Origin: Lactococcus hircilactis
GTDB taxonomy: Bacteria > Bacillota > Bacilli > Lactobacillales > Streptococcaceae
Assembly (NCBI RefSeq): GCF_009601015.1
Contig: NZ_WITJ01000004.1
Coordinates: forward strand, 124,001-188,000
DNA length: 64,000 nucleotides
Reading direction: 5' to 3'
A program made the position numbers and the translations under genes. This document shows, piece after piece, positions 16,486 to 25,412 of the stretch (positions within the stretch are counted from its first letter, which is position 1; each line of letters starts with the position of its first letter). The notes below the pieces were generated by a model. That model saw only the letters and a program-made list of their open reading frames with translations. It was not told the DNA's origin and ran no database searches.

Positions 16486-17088
16486 TTATTTTATGCTTTT
16501 AAGTTCGGGAATAGCAGACAATAACTCCACTTTTGTGATTGCCCCTTGTCTTAAAATCTTAGGAACATCACCCGTTAAGTCAATGATCGTCGTATCTAAT
16601 CCCGAAATAGAATCGTCAAAAATTTGCACCGCCGCATGCATCAAAATTTCTCTGGTCAAATCTGTTGAAAGACGTGGACTTGCTTGACCTGTGAGATTCG
16701 CAGAAGGCCCTACTAATACGCCGACACCTGAAATAATTTCTTGTGTTGCTTGTATTGATGGCATCCGAAATCCTACCGTACTTTTTCCACTATGAATCCA
16801 CTCTGGTACTTCAGGTGACGCTTCTAAAATAATCGTCAAAGGTCCTGGTAAAAAGGTTTTCACCATTTTTTCAAGATACGCGGGTTGATTTTTTGAGTAC
16901 TTCAAAATCGTCTCAAAACTTGACACATTCATGTTCAATGCTTTTTCGGTTGGACGCCCTTTGACCGCATACAATTTTTTTACAGCCGCTTCATTGGTTG
17001 CATCTGCAAAAAGTCCGTACACCGTTTCTGTCGGCAAAATCGCGAGTTCCCCTGATTTTAGAGCAGTTATAGCGGCATTGATTTCCAT
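16486..17088 (-). CDS. tsaC: L-threonylcarbamoyladenylate synthase
   Basis: This 200-residue protein of the Sua5/YwlC/TsaC family makes threonylcarbamoyl-AMP for the t6A37 modification of tRNA. The motifs [13 protein letters not shown] and [10 protein letters not shown], and the [11 protein letters not shown] loop, are clear. I use the ATG at 17088, preceded by AAGGAGAA, rather than the longer Lys-rich reading start at 17133. The short form lacks the C-terminal Sua5 domain, as in TsaC. It sits downstream of prmC and the acetyltransferase in the leftward run. Confidence 0.93.
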   Translation of the reverse strand: MEINAAITALKSGELAILPTETVYGLFADATNEAAVKKLYAVKGRPTEKALNMNVSSFETILKYSKNQPAYLEKMVKTFLPGPLTIILEASPEVPEWIHSGKSTVGFRMPSIQATQEIISGVGVLVGPSANLTGQASPRLSTDLTREILMHAAVQIFDDSISGLDTTIIDLTGDVPKILRQGAITKVELLSAIPELKSIK

Positions 17089-17098
17089 GATTTTCTCC

Positions 17099-17419
17099 TT
17101 AATTTTTTCTTTTTTCTTTATTTTTTTCAGCATCCAAAAGTGCCTGTTGAACCTGTTTTAATGCTTTTTTTTGATATTCTACATCCGCTAAAATCTCCTT
17201 TGGCACATGATACGGCTGCCGAAAAATGATGCCAGAAAGTCCCCGAAAACTTCCATCAACTTCAAGAACTTGTGTTTCAAAGCGCTGAGACTCACGGGCG
17301 ACAAAGTCATACTTTTCTTGAGCAACATCCACTCGCCCACAAGAAAGCTCTTCTTTAACATCCAAAAGCTCACGTCTTAAAATATCACTCATCATTCTAA
17401 AATCATCTTCAAGCTTCAT
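17099..17419 (-). CDS. Small coiled-coil protein of unknown function
   Basis: A 106-residue charged, mostly helical protein. Heptad-like segments lie at the start (DILRRELLDVKEEL) and end (DVEYQKKALKQVQQALLDAEK), with a conserved-looking centre around FRGLSGIIFRQPYHVP. The ATG at 17419 is chosen because GGAG lies six bases before it; an earlier ATG at 17437 overlaps the acetyltransferase stop. It lies between the GNAT and tsaC genes and is probably cotranscribed. I do not recognise the family. Confidence 0.65.
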   Translation of the reverse strand: MKLEDDFRMMSDILRRELLDVKEELSCGRVDVAQEKYDFVARESQRFETQVLEVDGSFRGLSGIIFRQPYHVPKEILADVEYQKKALKQVQQALLDAEKNKEKRKN

Positions 17420-17433
17420 CTTACACTCCATTT

Positions 17434-17874
17434 TCATTTACAGTATTTTCTTAGAAAAATCTTATCTTTTAATTGAATCCCATTTTCAAAACAGGGAGAA
17501 TCATACGCTTCAATAAAATAATTTTTTTCAGTTTTAAAAATTTCAAACCCATTTTTTTGATAAAAATCAACATTACCAGAAACATCATCTGTCCCTAAAA
17601 TAAGCCATTTTCCCAATGAATTTTCACAAGCAAATCTGAGCAATGCGCTTCCAAACCCTTGCTTTTGAAATTCAGGTAAAATAGACAAATTTTCAAGTTC
17701 GATTCCATTATTTTTTTCCTGTAAAATCATGGCTCCTATCTGTTCAGATTCATTTTCTAAAATAAAAAGTCGTCCAGAATAAAGATAGGTCTCAAGATGT
17801 GCTTGATTTTCATCCCCAATCAATAGCAACTCAAGATAGCGCGCATGATTTGTTTTGATTTCAATACAATTCAT
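17434..17874 (-). CDS. GNAT-family N-acetyltransferase
   Basis: A 146-residue GNAT protein. The acetyl-CoA-binding motif A is in LSILPEFQKQGFGSALLRFA (Q-x-x-G-x-G/A), followed by the beta-5/alpha-4 segment with VDFYQKNGFEIF. It overlaps the prmC stop by four bases, so it is coupled to it, which raises the question of a protein or ribosomal substrate. The N-terminal half is atypically acidic. Substrate unknown. Confidence 0.85.
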   Translation of the reverse strand: MNCIEIKTNHARYLELLLIGDENQAHLETYLYSGRLFILENESEQIGAMILQEKNNGIELENLSILPEFQKQGFGSALLRFACENSLGKWLILGTDDVSGNVDFYQKNGFEIFKTEKNYFIEAYDSPCFENGIQLKDKIFLRKYCK

Positions 17875-18692
17875 TTCACACTCACCATTCGATCTTTTTG
17901 AAAATAATCTTGATGCACCGTGACCACTTTATTCGGGAAAGCTGCTTCAAATATAGCTTTGACAGCTGCTCCTTGCTGATAACCGATTTCCAAATAGATT
18001 TTTCCATTTTCTGTCAGTACTGACAGCGCTTGTTTTGCGATTTTTTCATACATTTCAAGCCCTTTATCTGCTGCAAAAAGGGCCATTGATGGCTCATATT
18101 TTCTTACAGAATCATCAACCTCATTCGCTTTTGCAGGGTCAATGTACGGTGGATTAGACACAATCAGATCGAATTTTTCTTCTGTCAGCGCTGACAGAAC
18201 ATCAGAAACCAAAAACCGAACATCCAACCGATGCCGTTTTGCATTCTCACACGCCACTTCAAGCGCTGCTTTTGAAAGATCAACAGCAGTGACTTTCCAG
18301 TCTGGACGTGCGTTTACCAGACTCAACGCAATCGCGCCAGAGCCTGTTCCAATATCCACCACGCGCAAGTTATGGCACGATTTTGACGTATCTTCCAAAA
18401 TCATCCGAACCAATTCTTCCGTTTCTTGTCTTGGAATCAATACATTTTCATTGACCGTTAATGTCAACGCCATAAATTCCGCCCATCCCACAAGATATTG
18501 AGGCGGTTTTTGCGCTTTGAGCGCTTGAGTCACTGTTGTCAGTACTGACAGCTCCTCATCACTGATGGATTTCCGCATCAAATTCAGCCAAGCCAACTTA
18601 TCCAAATTTCGTTTGCCTCGCATCACAAATTCAAGTTCAAATGGTTCAATTAACTCTGCTTGAGCCCGTTTGACAGCCTCCATCCACAACAT
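17871..18692 (-). CDS. prmC: Release factor glutamine methyltransferase
   Basis: A 273-residue SAM-dependent enzyme that methylates the Gln of the GGQ motif in release factors. The SAM loop VVDIGTGSGAIAL and the catalytic NPPY (in IVSNPPYIDPA) are present, with the usual N-terminal helical domain. Its substrate gene prfA lies just upstream, with one small gene between. The coding sequence contains two exact palindromes and one variant, giving LSVLT, LSALT and LSVLT in the protein, yet the frame is intact. Confidence 0.95.
   Translation of the reverse strand: MLWMEAVKRAQAELIEPFELEFVMRGKRNLDKLAWLNLMRKSISDEELSVLTTVTQALKAQKPPQYLVGWAEFMALTLTVNENVLIPRQETEELVRMILEDTSKSCHNLRVVDIGTGSGAIALSLVNARPDWKVTAVDLSKAALEVACENAKRHRLDVRFLVSDVLSALTEEKFDLIVSNPPYIDPAKANEVDDSVRKYEPSMALFAADKGLEMYEKIAKQALSVLTENGKIYLEIGYQQGAAVKAIFEAAFPNKVVTVHQDYFQKDRMVSVK
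18011..18551. repeat. Three palindrome copies inside prmC
   Basis: CTGTCAGTACTGACAG at 18011-18026, the variant CTGTCAGCGCTGACAG at 18182-18197, and TTGTCAGTACTGACAG at 18536-18551 all lie in the reading frame and encode LSVLT, LSALT and LSVLT. The variant is still a perfect palindrome. Confidence 0.92.
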
Positions 18693-18739
18693 TATACAAA
18701 TTCTCCTTTTACCGTGCTCCTCTTACTGGATCAATCCGC

Positions 18740-18991
18740 CTAAAATCCCCTTGATTTCCAATAAGCTTCATCCAACTTTTCCTGATAAGGTCGCCCCTGC
18801 AGCATCACTCGATTTTTTATTTCAAGCAATTCCGCTTCTTTCTCACGCGTCAGCTCCGTTTGCAAAAAAGCAAGCCATGCTTCTTTTGATAATCCGTAGC
18901 GCCGACGATAGATTTTCTCAATCTGAAGCGAATCAGAACCGTGATTCACAAGTTCCACTTGCGGTCCACCAATCCAATGCAAAACCCACAT
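18740..18991 (-). CDS. Small hypothetical protein between prfA and prmC
   Basis: An 83-residue soluble protein. It has Trp near both ends (WVLHWIGG, YWKSRGF) and a charged helical middle (TELTREKEAELLEIKNRVML). It fits the operon: 32 bases after prfA and 47 before prmC, same strand. A GAGGTGAGA ribosome site precedes the ATG. The family is not recognised. It could be a lineage-specific gene, but the spacing and start site support it as real. Confidence 0.6.
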   Translation of the reverse strand: MWVLHWIGGPQVELVNHGSDSLQIEKIYRRRYGLSKEAWLAFLQTELTREKEAELLEIKNRVMLQGRPYQEKLDEAYWKSRGF

Positions 18992-19023
18992 CTTCTCACC
19001 TCTCTTTACAACAGCACAATTTC

Positions 19024-20097
19024 TTATTGATTCAACGCTTCTAATTTCTTGGTTTGATCATAAATGATCAGTGCATCAATCACCTCACCCAAATCTCCAG
19101 CAATAATCCGATCAAGTTTTTGAATGGTCAATCCAATGCGATGATCCGTCACCCGATTTTGCGGGAAATTATAGGTTCGAATCCGTTCCGAACGATCTCC
19201 CGTTCCCACCGTTGATTTTCGCTCAGTATTTTGCTTATCCAACTCAATCTGCTGATAATAATCAAACACTTTCGTATTGAGCAATTTAATCGCCTTATCT
19301 CGATTTTTCTGCTGCGTGCGCTCTTCTTGCATCTCAACTTTAATTCCCGTAGGCAAATGCACCATCCGCACCGCTGTCGCAACCTTATTGACATTTTGTC
19401 CACCAGCACCTGACGCATGATAAATGTCCGTGCGAATTTCATTCGGATCAATCTGATAATCAAACTCTTCTATCTCAGGCATCACCAAAACAGTCGCAGT
19501 TGACGTATGCACGCGTCCTTGTGTCTCCGTCACCGGCACACGTTGCACCCGATGCGCACCACTTTCATACTTCAACTTTGAATAAACCGAACTTCCAGAA
19601 ATCAACGCCGAAACTTCCTTGAATCCACCGATTGACGTTTGATTCGCCTCCATGATTTCAAAACGCCAGCCCTGACTTTCCGCAAAATGCTGATACATAT
19701 TCAGTAAATCTGCCGCAAATAATGCCGCTTCATCGCCACCTGCAGCACCGCGCACCTCCAAAACAATATTTTTTTCATCATTTGGATCCTTTGGTAAAAG
19801 TAAAATTTTCATTTTTTCTTCCAAAATCGGTTTTTGAGCTTTCCCAAGTGCCAACTCTTCCTTGAATAAACCTCTCATCTCCTCATCAAGGCCACCCTCA
19901 TTGAGCATCTCCTCACTCTCAGCAATTGCTTCCAATACTTTTTTATACTCCTGATACGTTGCTACCGTCTCACGCATCCCCGCCTCTTCACGAGATAAAA
20001 CCATAAACCGTTTCGTATCCGCTACCACCTCAGGATCACTCAGTAATTCCCCCAATTCCTCATAACGGCCGATCATTGATTCTAATTGGTCAAACAT
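19024..20097 (-). CDS. prfA: Peptide chain release factor 1
   Basis: A 357-residue RF1 that terminates at UAA and UAG. The codon-recognition motif PVT (in [10 protein letters not shown]) is the RF1 form of PxT, and the catalytic GGQ lies in [11 protein letters not shown]. Length is standard. It is followed in the run by its modifying enzyme gene prmC. Upstream is tdk with a small membrane protein gene between. Confidence 0.97.
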   Translation of the reverse strand: MFDQLESMIGRYEELGELLSDPEVVADTKRFMVLSREEAGMRETVATYQEYKKVLEAIAESEEMLNEGGLDEEMRGLFKEELALGKAQKPILEEKMKILLLPKDPNDEKNIVLEVRGAAGGDEAALFAADLLNMYQHFAESQGWRFEIMEANQTSIGGFKEVSALISGSSVYSKLKYESGAHRVQRVPVTETQGRVHTSTATVLVMPEIEEFDYQIDPNEIRTDIYHASGAGGQNVNKVATAVRMVHLPTGIKVEMQEERTQQKNRDKAIKLLNTKVFDYYQQIELDKQNTERKSTVGTGDRSERIRTYNFPQNRVTDHRIGLTIQKLDRIIAGDLGEVIDALIIYDQTKKLEALNQ

Positions 20098-20179
20098 TTT
20101 TTACCCTCTTTACTTTAATCATTATTTCTTAAATCAATTTATAAAAACGTATTTCATTATTATTATATTACAAAAAAAA

Positions 20180-20617
20180 TTATTTCTTCTGCTGCGTCAT
20201 TTGCTTTGTCATCTCAACAAACGAATCCCATTGTGATTGATCCTCAAGCATCGATTTTTTAAAAATAGCCACTTGATTTTTTCCTTGAAAAAAATAAACA
20301 CAAGCATTCATCACCAGCACTTTTTTGGGTTGAAGTTGAAGTTTCAAAGCTTCTTGAGTAACATACTGATCAATCTCCGTTGGCTGAAACGTTTTTAACG
20401 CACTTCTGACAAATTTCCACTCCAAATAAAAAACAGCCAATACAATGCAAACCACTGCAATCGCAAGTGAAACCAAGATATTTTTTTGCATTACTCCATT
20501 AATCACAGCAAAAATAAGCAAAATGATTGCAACACCACCTTGCAAGACTCTCACCGTCCGATTCAATAAAACTTCATAATCTTTTGCCTCAATTGTTCCC
20601 TTAAAATGATACCACAT
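20180..20617 (-). CDS. Two-helix membrane protein (YcxB-like)
   Basis: A 145-residue protein with a short cytoplasmic start, two hydrophobic helices (about 28-45 and 50-66) and a C-terminal soluble domain of about 75 residues containing NACVYFFQGKNQVAIFKKSML. This pattern is that of YcxB-like domain proteins, whose function is unknown. It lies between tdk and prfA, 20 bases after tdk, in the same run. Confidence 0.6.
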   Translation of the reverse strand: MWYHFKGTIEAKDYEVLLNRTVRVLQGGVAIILLIFAVINGVMQKNILVSLAIAVVCIVLAVFYLEWKFVRSALKTFQPTEIDQYVTQEALKLQLQPKKVLVMNACVYFFQGKNQVAIFKKSMLEDQSQWDSFVEMTKQMTQQKK

Positions 20618-20637
20618 TACACCTCTCCTTTAATCAA

Positions 20638-21207
20638 TCATCGCTCAGGATTAAAATAATGTTTCCGACAAACAGGAATGTAAGTCTCGTTCCCTCCAAT
20701 TTGTAACTGTTCTCCCTCATAAACGGGTTTCCCATCAATTGTCCGAATCACCATCGTTGCTTTTTTGCTACAATACCAACAAATCGTCTTGATTTCCTCA
20801 ATCTTATCCGCCAGTAAGAGCAACTGCTCTGATCCCTCAAAAAGCACATTTCTAAAATCATTTTTCAACCCAAAAGCCATCACTGGAATATTAAGTTCAT
20901 CCACAACACGTGCAAAATCATAAACGTGTTTTTTATTTAAAAATTGCGCCTCATCAATCAACACACAAAAAGGTTTTTCTACCACATTTTTGACAAAATC
21001 AAAAACCTCCATGTTCTCATCAATCGCAACAGCCGCCTCTTTCATTCCAATCCGACTTTCCACAATCCCAAAACCAGCACGCGTGTCCAAACTTGACGTC
21101 ATTAACAAAACTGGTTTTCCCTGCTCCTCATAATTATGAGCCACCTTCAAGATCTCAATGGATTTTCCCGAATTCATCGTTCCATACTTAAAGTATAACT
21201 GTGCCAT
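20638..21207 (-). CDS. tdk: Thymidine kinase
   Basis: A 189-residue type II thymidine kinase for nucleoside salvage. The P-loop is GTMNSGKS (residues 9-16), with the Walker B-like [10 protein letters not shown] in the middle. Zinc ligands CWYC and a C-terminal VCRKH follow, together with the nucleoside lasso loop [14 protein letters not shown]. Typical length. An extended -10 promoter 150 bases upstream likely starts the leftward tdk-prfA-prmC run. Confidence 0.96.
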   Translation of the reverse strand: MAQLYFKYGTMNSGKSIEILKVAHNYEEQGKPVLLMTSSLDTRAGFGIVESRIGMKEAAVAIDENMEVFDFVKNVVEKPFCVLIDEAQFLNKKHVYDFARVVDELNIPVMAFGLKNDFRNVLFEGSEQLLLLADKIEEIKTICWYCSKKATMVIRTIDGKPVYEGEQLQIGGNETYIPVCRKHYFNPER

Positions 21208-21360
21208 AATCTCCTCATTCCCTCATTTTTCATTAATAAAACATTTTATTTTTACAAACCCCAAAAATACTTTTTCACTCAAAATAACCCATCTCATACA
21301 TCCCATTTTCATCTGATTTCAATGCCATCCACAATTAAAAATAAATAAAATACACCTCTA

Positions 21361-21369
21361 ATTATAGCA
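21361..21369 (-). promoter_or_regulatory. Extended -10 promoter of the tdk run
   Basis: TGCTATAAT reads on the minus strand, giving a leader of about 145 bases before tdk. The intergenic stretch 21208-21502 otherwise holds only AT-rich sequence and the terminator at 21417-21450. Confidence 0.5.
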
Positions 21370-21416
21370 TATTTTTCTATACTTTCCTCTTTCCTTTTTA
21401 CAAATCGAAAAGAAAT

Positions 21417-21450
21417 AAAAAAATCCAAGTCCAAAGACTTAGATTAAAAA
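21417..21450 (-). terminator. Terminator of the UbiD operon
   Basis: Minus-strand AATCTAAGTC pairs with GACTTGGATT around a short loop, followed by a T-run. It lies downstream of the subunit D gene. Confidence 0.8.
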
Positions 21451-21502
21451 ATTAATATAAAATTCACCCTTTTTATCCTAACATTCTGATGCCTCAAAAA
21501 AG

Positions 21503-21733
21503 TTATAATTGTGGTGGAATAGGAGGAATGTTCTCTAAATGAACAAAATCTTCTGGATTTAATTGAAAGCGAGAATCATAGTGATCTGGCTGTGTAATAT
21601 TTTCTCCCTCAGTATTTCTCCAAGAAAATGTACACGTTTCACATAAATAAACTTCCCAAACATCCCCAACTGGTGATTTTGTAAGTAAACTAATTTCTTT
21701 TGAATGACATCTCGGACAGATAAGATTAATCAT
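21503..21733 (-). CDS. Hydroxyarylic acid decarboxylase subunit D
   Basis: A 76-residue protein with a zinc-ribbon arrangement of two cysteine pairs (CPRC near the start, CETC near residue 31). The conserved C-terminal half contains FSWRNTEGE and the Pro-rich end. It matches the small D subunit that accompanies UbiD-type non-oxidative decarboxylases of the vanillate/4-hydroxybenzoate type. It overlaps the UbiD stop by eight bases, so it is coupled. Its exact role in the complex is not settled. Confidence 0.85.
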   Translation of the reverse strand: MINLICPRCHSKEISLLTKSPVGDVWEVYLCETCTFSWRNTEGENITQPDHYDSRFQLNPEDFVHLENIPPIPPQL

Positions 21734-23165
21734 TTTTCTCTCCTTTTCTTAATTGTTGCACAAGATTTCGAATGATCTCAGTATATTCATCTGATTTCTC
21801 AGGCGTTCCTAGTAATTCAGTATCTCTCGCAATATCTGGTGCAACAGGTGTTGTCGCATCAATCACTAATTTCGTATGCATTCCAGCAGGTTCAGAAGAT
21901 GGATCAAGTGGCATCCCTGGAGCAAAAAGAATCTTAAAGACATCTTTATCCGGACGAACACGTGTTGTAATGGCCCACATCACTTGCTCCAAATTAAACG
22001 GATCCACAAACTCATCAACAACGATCACAACTTTAGTATAAGGCATTCCATGTGGCGTTGATAAAAGCCTCATTGCCACTGCTTTACCATATCCCCCAAA
22101 GCGAGATTTAGTAGAAATAATGGTTCCAATTCCATGAGTGTACATCGCATTAACTGCTTGAACTTCTGGAAAATCACGTTTCACTTGTTTATATAAAGGC
22201 AAACTTGTATTTAATGCCATCAAATAATCAATTTCAGTCCAAGGCATTCCAAGATAAAGATTCTCAAAGATTGGATTTTTACGATGCGTAACTTTTGTAA
22301 TTTTAACGATTGGTTGAGAACGCGCACCAGAATAACTTCCAGGAAATTCCCCAAAAGGCCCCTCAATTTCTCTTTCTCGAGGCATAATATATCCCTCAAG
22401 AACTACTTCACTACGCGCAGGAATATCTAAAAGACCAGATTCACTTTTTGTCAATTCAATCGGTTCGCCCTTTAAAGCTCCAGCAAAATCGTATTCTGAT
22501 TGTGCATATTCAATTGGAGTACTTGCCATGAAACTAAGCACTGGATCATTTCCCAAACAAATCGCAATAGGAAGGGGTTCATTTTTTTCTTCAGCATGAC
22601 GCAGATGAACCGCGATGTCATGAAATGGAAGAGGTTGAATTCCTACTTTATCTTTTCCCTTCACCTGAATCCGATATGTCCCTGCATTTTGTTCATCATA
22701 AGAATCAGGATGATTAGGATCACGACTCACAATCAACGCCTTCGATAAATAAAAACCAGCATCAAATTCATTAATCCTAAACAATGGAAGAATATCAAAA
22801 AGATTAATCCCCTTATCAATCACCACTTCTTTGACTGGAGCATCCTTTTTTTCTACCCAAGTCGGCTTGATCGGATAGCGATTCCATATCTTTTCTAATT
22901 CAAAAAATTGCGCTCTGACAGGAGTATCCTTTGGTAATCCTAACATTAAAGCATGATTCTGCCATGAGCCATGAACATTAAGCACAACAGGATTTTTATA
23001 CCCTTTCACATGCTCCACAAAAACAGCCGGTGCACTCTCCACATTTGGAGCAGCACGACCAATTGCACTCAAATCTGGCTCTGGCATTACTTCATCTTTA
23101 ATTCTTACGAGTTGATTCTCATTTTCTAACACCTTGAGAAATTCTCTTAAATCTCGATAACTCAT
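21726..23165 (-). CDS. UbiD-family non-oxidative hydroxyarylic acid decarboxylase (subunit C)
   Basis: A 479-residue prenylated-FMN-dependent decarboxylase. The cofactor-binding segment NAGTYRIQVKGKDKVGIQPL and the catalytic Glu-containing EGPFGEFPGSYSG region are clear. Likely substrates are gallate, protocatechuate, vanillate or 4-hydroxybenzoate; the sequence alone does not decide. Lactic acid bacterial LpdC (gallate decarboxylase) is the closest that I recall. The cofactor would be made by the divergent UbiX gene. A dyad GTAAATTAATTTAC (23187-23200) lies just upstream and may bind the LysR regulator. Confidence 0.92.
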   Translation of the reverse strand: MSYRDLREFLKVLENENQLVRIKDEVMPEPDLSAIGRAAPNVESAPAVFVEHVKGYKNPVVLNVHGSWQNHALMLGLPKDTPVRAQFFELEKIWNRYPIKPTWVEKKDAPVKEVVIDKGINLFDILPLFRINEFDAGFYLSKALIVSRDPNHPDSYDEQNAGTYRIQVKGKDKVGIQPLPFHDIAVHLRHAEEKNEPLPIAICLGNDPVLSFMASTPIEYAQSEYDFAGALKGEPIELTKSESGLLDIPARSEVVLEGYIMPREREIEGPFGEFPGSYSGARSQPIVKITKVTHRKNPIFENLYLGMPWTEIDYLMALNTSLPLYKQVKRDFPEVQAVNAMYTHGIGTIISTKSRFGGYGKAVAMRLLSTPHGMPYTKVVIVVDEFVDPFNLEQVMWAITTRVRPDKDVFKILFAPGMPLDPSSEPAGMHTKLVIDATTPVAPDIARDTELLGTPEKSDEYTEIIRNLVQQLRKGEKND

Positions 23166-23186
23166 TTTTTCCTCCTTTTTGCATCC

Positions 23187-23212
23187 GTAAATTAATTTAC
23201 ACTACAAGTATA
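23187..23212 (-). promoter_or_regulatory. Promoter and dyad of the UbiD gene
   Basis: Minus-strand TATACT (23207-23212) is a possible -10. The perfect 14-base dyad GTAAATTAATTTAC (23187-23200) overlaps the expected start of transcription. Confidence 0.45.
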
Positions 23213-23261
23213 GCTCAAAAAAAATAAATAAAAAAATATCATTTAAATATAAAATCAATAC

Positions 23262-24140
23262 CTATAAAGTATTGATTTCTTTTAATGTGTCCAAAAATTT
23301 TTTTGAAGCTTTCGAGAGATAGCCATTTTTTCTCCAACTCAAAATAGGAGTAATTGACAATGGAATATCCCTTATTTGAAAATATTTCAATTCCGTCCCC
23401 TTAACCATCGTTATCGGCAAAATCGTTACCCCAATCCCTTTTTTTACTAATTCCATCAGCATCGTAGCATCATTGCACTCACACAAAATATGAGGCACCA
23501 AATGATGTTGTGCAAATACAGTCAATACTTCCTTAAAAAATCCACTTTCATCCTCCGGCTTCAACAAAATTAATGGTAATTTGGAGAGTTCTTCAATCGT
23601 TACCGTTTCATTAACCAACGGATATGACATCTGAGTGACCAAAACACAAGGAAACGTCCCCAAAAAAGTAGATTCCAAATTCGAAACTTCAGGGACTTCA
23701 ATCGTCAACGCAAAATCAATCTCATGATTGACCAATTTTGAAAACAAATCAGTAGAACTCCCTTCAAACAGATCAAAAGAAGGATTTGAATAAGTGAGAT
23801 GAAAAGAACGAATCGTTTCAAGAAGCAACATTGAGCAATAAATTGCGGAACCTCCCTTAATTTTCTCCGATAAGTTTTCCCCCAAATCCCTTACCTCATT
23901 TATTGAGTCTTCCAATTGAAACAAAATTTCTTTTGCTTTATGATAAAATAATTCTCCTTTTGGAGTAATCACAAGCCTTTTTTTATTACTTCGATCAAAA
24001 AGAACCTCTCCCAATTCATCCTCAATTAATTTTAATTGGCGACTCAGCGGAGGTTGAGCCATATATAAAGCAGCTGCTGCTTTTGAAATCGTTCCTTCTT
24101 CAACGATAGCAACAAAATAAACAAGTTGTTTAATTTCCAT
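23262..24140 (-). CDS. LysR-family regulator of the decarboxylase locus
   Basis: A 292-residue LysR protein. The winged helix-turn-helix spans residues 1-60 (EEGTISKAAAALYMAQPPLSRQLKLIEDELG) and the periplasmic-binding-like effector domain spans 90-290. It is divergent from ubiX and upstream of ubiD, so it can control both arms in response to the phenolic acid. A strong dyad lies between its start and ubiX. It is comparable to the LysR regulators placed beside tannin and gallate genes in lactobacilli. Confidence 0.9.
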   Translation of the reverse strand: MEIKQLVYFVAIVEEGTISKAAAALYMAQPPLSRQLKLIEDELGEVLFDRSNKKRLVITPKGELFYHKAKEILFQLEDSINEVRDLGENLSEKIKGGSAIYCSMLLLETIRSFHLTYSNPSFDLFEGSSTDLFSKLVNHEIDFALTIEVPEVSNLESTFLGTFPCVLVTQMSYPLVNETVTIEELSKLPLILLKPEDESGFFKEVLTVFAQHHLVPHILCECNDATMLMELVKKGIGVTILPITMVKGTELKYFQIRDIPLSITPILSWRKNGYLSKASKKFLDTLKEINTL

Positions 24141-24152
24141 TTCTCCCCTTTA

Positions 24153-24221
24153 AATATACTTTTAAAGTATATTATTAACATAATATATATATTATCATTA
24201 TACTACAAAACACGGTATAAT
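24153..24221 (+). promoter_or_regulatory. LysR-type dyad and -10 of the ubiX operon
   Basis: AATATACTT and AAGTATATT (24153-24173) form nine-base arms around TTA. TATAAT at 24216-24221 lies 38 bases before the ubiX start, with only a weak -35, as expected for an activator-dependent promoter. Confidence 0.6.
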
Positions 24222-24258
24222 AAACAATAGAAACACGATGAATCATCAAGGAGGAAAA

Positions 24259-24825
24259 ATGAAACTCATTATTGCTATCACCGGAGCCACTGGCGCTATT
24301 TTCGGCGTAAGAATGCTCGATTTATTAAAAAATACAGAAATTGAAACGCATCTCGTCTTATCCCCGTACGCCACCAAAACAATAAAATTAGAAACAAAAT
24401 ATAACATTAAAGAAGTCGAAGAAATGGCAGATTACGTGTATGCCTATAAAGATTTAGGCGCAAAAATATCCAGTGGTTCCTTTTTAGTAGATGGAATGAT
24501 CGTTGCCCCATGCAGTATGAAAACATTATCGTCAATTCGCATCGGATTAGCCGATAACCTAATCAGCCGAGCCGCAGACGTCATGCTAAAAGAAAATAAA
24601 AAACTCTTACTCATGACAAGAGAAACCCCGCTCAGTACCATACATTTAGAAAATATGCTCTATTTATCAAAAATGGGAGCAAAAATATTTCCACCCATGC
24701 CCGCATTTTATAATCTACCAGAAAGCATTGAAGACATCGTAGATCATCTCGTCTATCGTTATTTTGACCAATTTGGCATCCATCTACAAGCTGCAAAAAG
24801 ATGGCAAGGACTAAATCAAAAATGA
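24259..24825 (+). CDS. UbiX-family flavin prenyltransferase (subunit B)
   Basis: A 188-residue flavoprotein that attaches a dimethylallyl group to FMN to make the prenylated cofactor of UbiD. The fold motif ITGATGAIFGVRML opens the protein; GSFLVDGMIVAPCSMKTLSSI and PLSTIHLENM are the other family signatures. I use the ATG at 24259, with AAGGAGG directly upstream, rather than the ATG at 24238. It is followed nine bases later by the LpdD-like gene. Confidence 0.93.
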   Translation: MKLIIAITGATGAIFGVRMLDLLKNTEIETHLVLSPYATKTIKLETKYNIKEVEEMADYVYAYKDLGAKISSGSFLVDGMIVAPCSMKTLSSIRIGLADNLISRAADVMLKENKKLLLMTRETPLSTIHLENMLYLSKMGAKIFPPMPAFYNLPESIEDIVDHLVYRYFDQFGIHLQAAKRWQGLNQK

Positions 24826-24833
24826 GGTAAACC

Positions 24834-25241
24834 ATGAGATTTGAAAAATCAACAACTTATCGCATTAGCGCAGATATTCAATACATCAATAAAGACCTTC
24901 TCATCATTTTAACTGGAGGAAACGTTCCACATATTGGCACAGTAACCGTCAATGAAACCAATAAAATGAAAACCTACCAATTCCACAGTCATTCCGGACG
25001 CCACCACAAAGATAACGTTTTAGCTGAAATTATTTTAAAAGACCTCAATCAACACTTCAAAGGAAATTGCGTCATCCTCAGTGGAGTACACGTTGATCAA
25101 ATTACAAAGCAAGAAATAAAAGAATCCTTCCTTCTCGTTCAAGAAATTGCACAAGACATCTACCACTGGATTGATGAACATCAACCACAGTCCAAAGACC
25201 CACTCTATTATAAAAACAATCATGAAATAAACGAAAAATAA
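24834..25241 (+). CDS. LpdD-like protein (prenylated-flavin chaperone family)
   Basis: A 135-residue soluble protein. The conserved-looking core GGNVPHIGTVTV, a His-rich segment FHSHSGRHHKDNVLAE, and ILSGVHVDQITKQEI match the LpdD-like family found beside gallate decarboxylases. That family has been proposed to carry or protect prenylated FMN. It directly follows ubiX, supporting a role in cofactor delivery. The C-terminal 20 residues are polar and probably flexible. Confidence 0.78.
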   Translation: MRFEKSTTYRISADIQYINKDLLIILTGGNVPHIGTVTVNETNKMKTYQFHSHSGRHHKDNVLAEIILKDLNQHFKGNCVILSGVHVDQITKQEIKESFLLVQEIAQDIYHWIDEHQPQSKDPLYYKNNHEINEK

Positions 25242-25302
25242 AAAAACAAAACCACATTCAGAAATCAACTTTTCCAAACTAAAATTTTATGATTTTGAAA
25301 AT

Positions 25303-25337
25303 AAAAAAAGCTGAAAATTTAATATCTCAGCTTTTTT
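25303..25337 (+). terminator. Terminator of the ubiX-lpdD operon
   Basis: AAAAAAAGCTGA pairs with TCAGCTTTTTT around a 12-base loop, with A and T tracts on both sides; it may also end the leftward pilus operon. Confidence 0.85.
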
Positions 25338-25412
25338 AGGTTTAAAACCTTAAATCAAATCGGGATGAAAAACAATAATATTTCTCAAATTTGATTTATA
25401 ACTTAACCTAAC

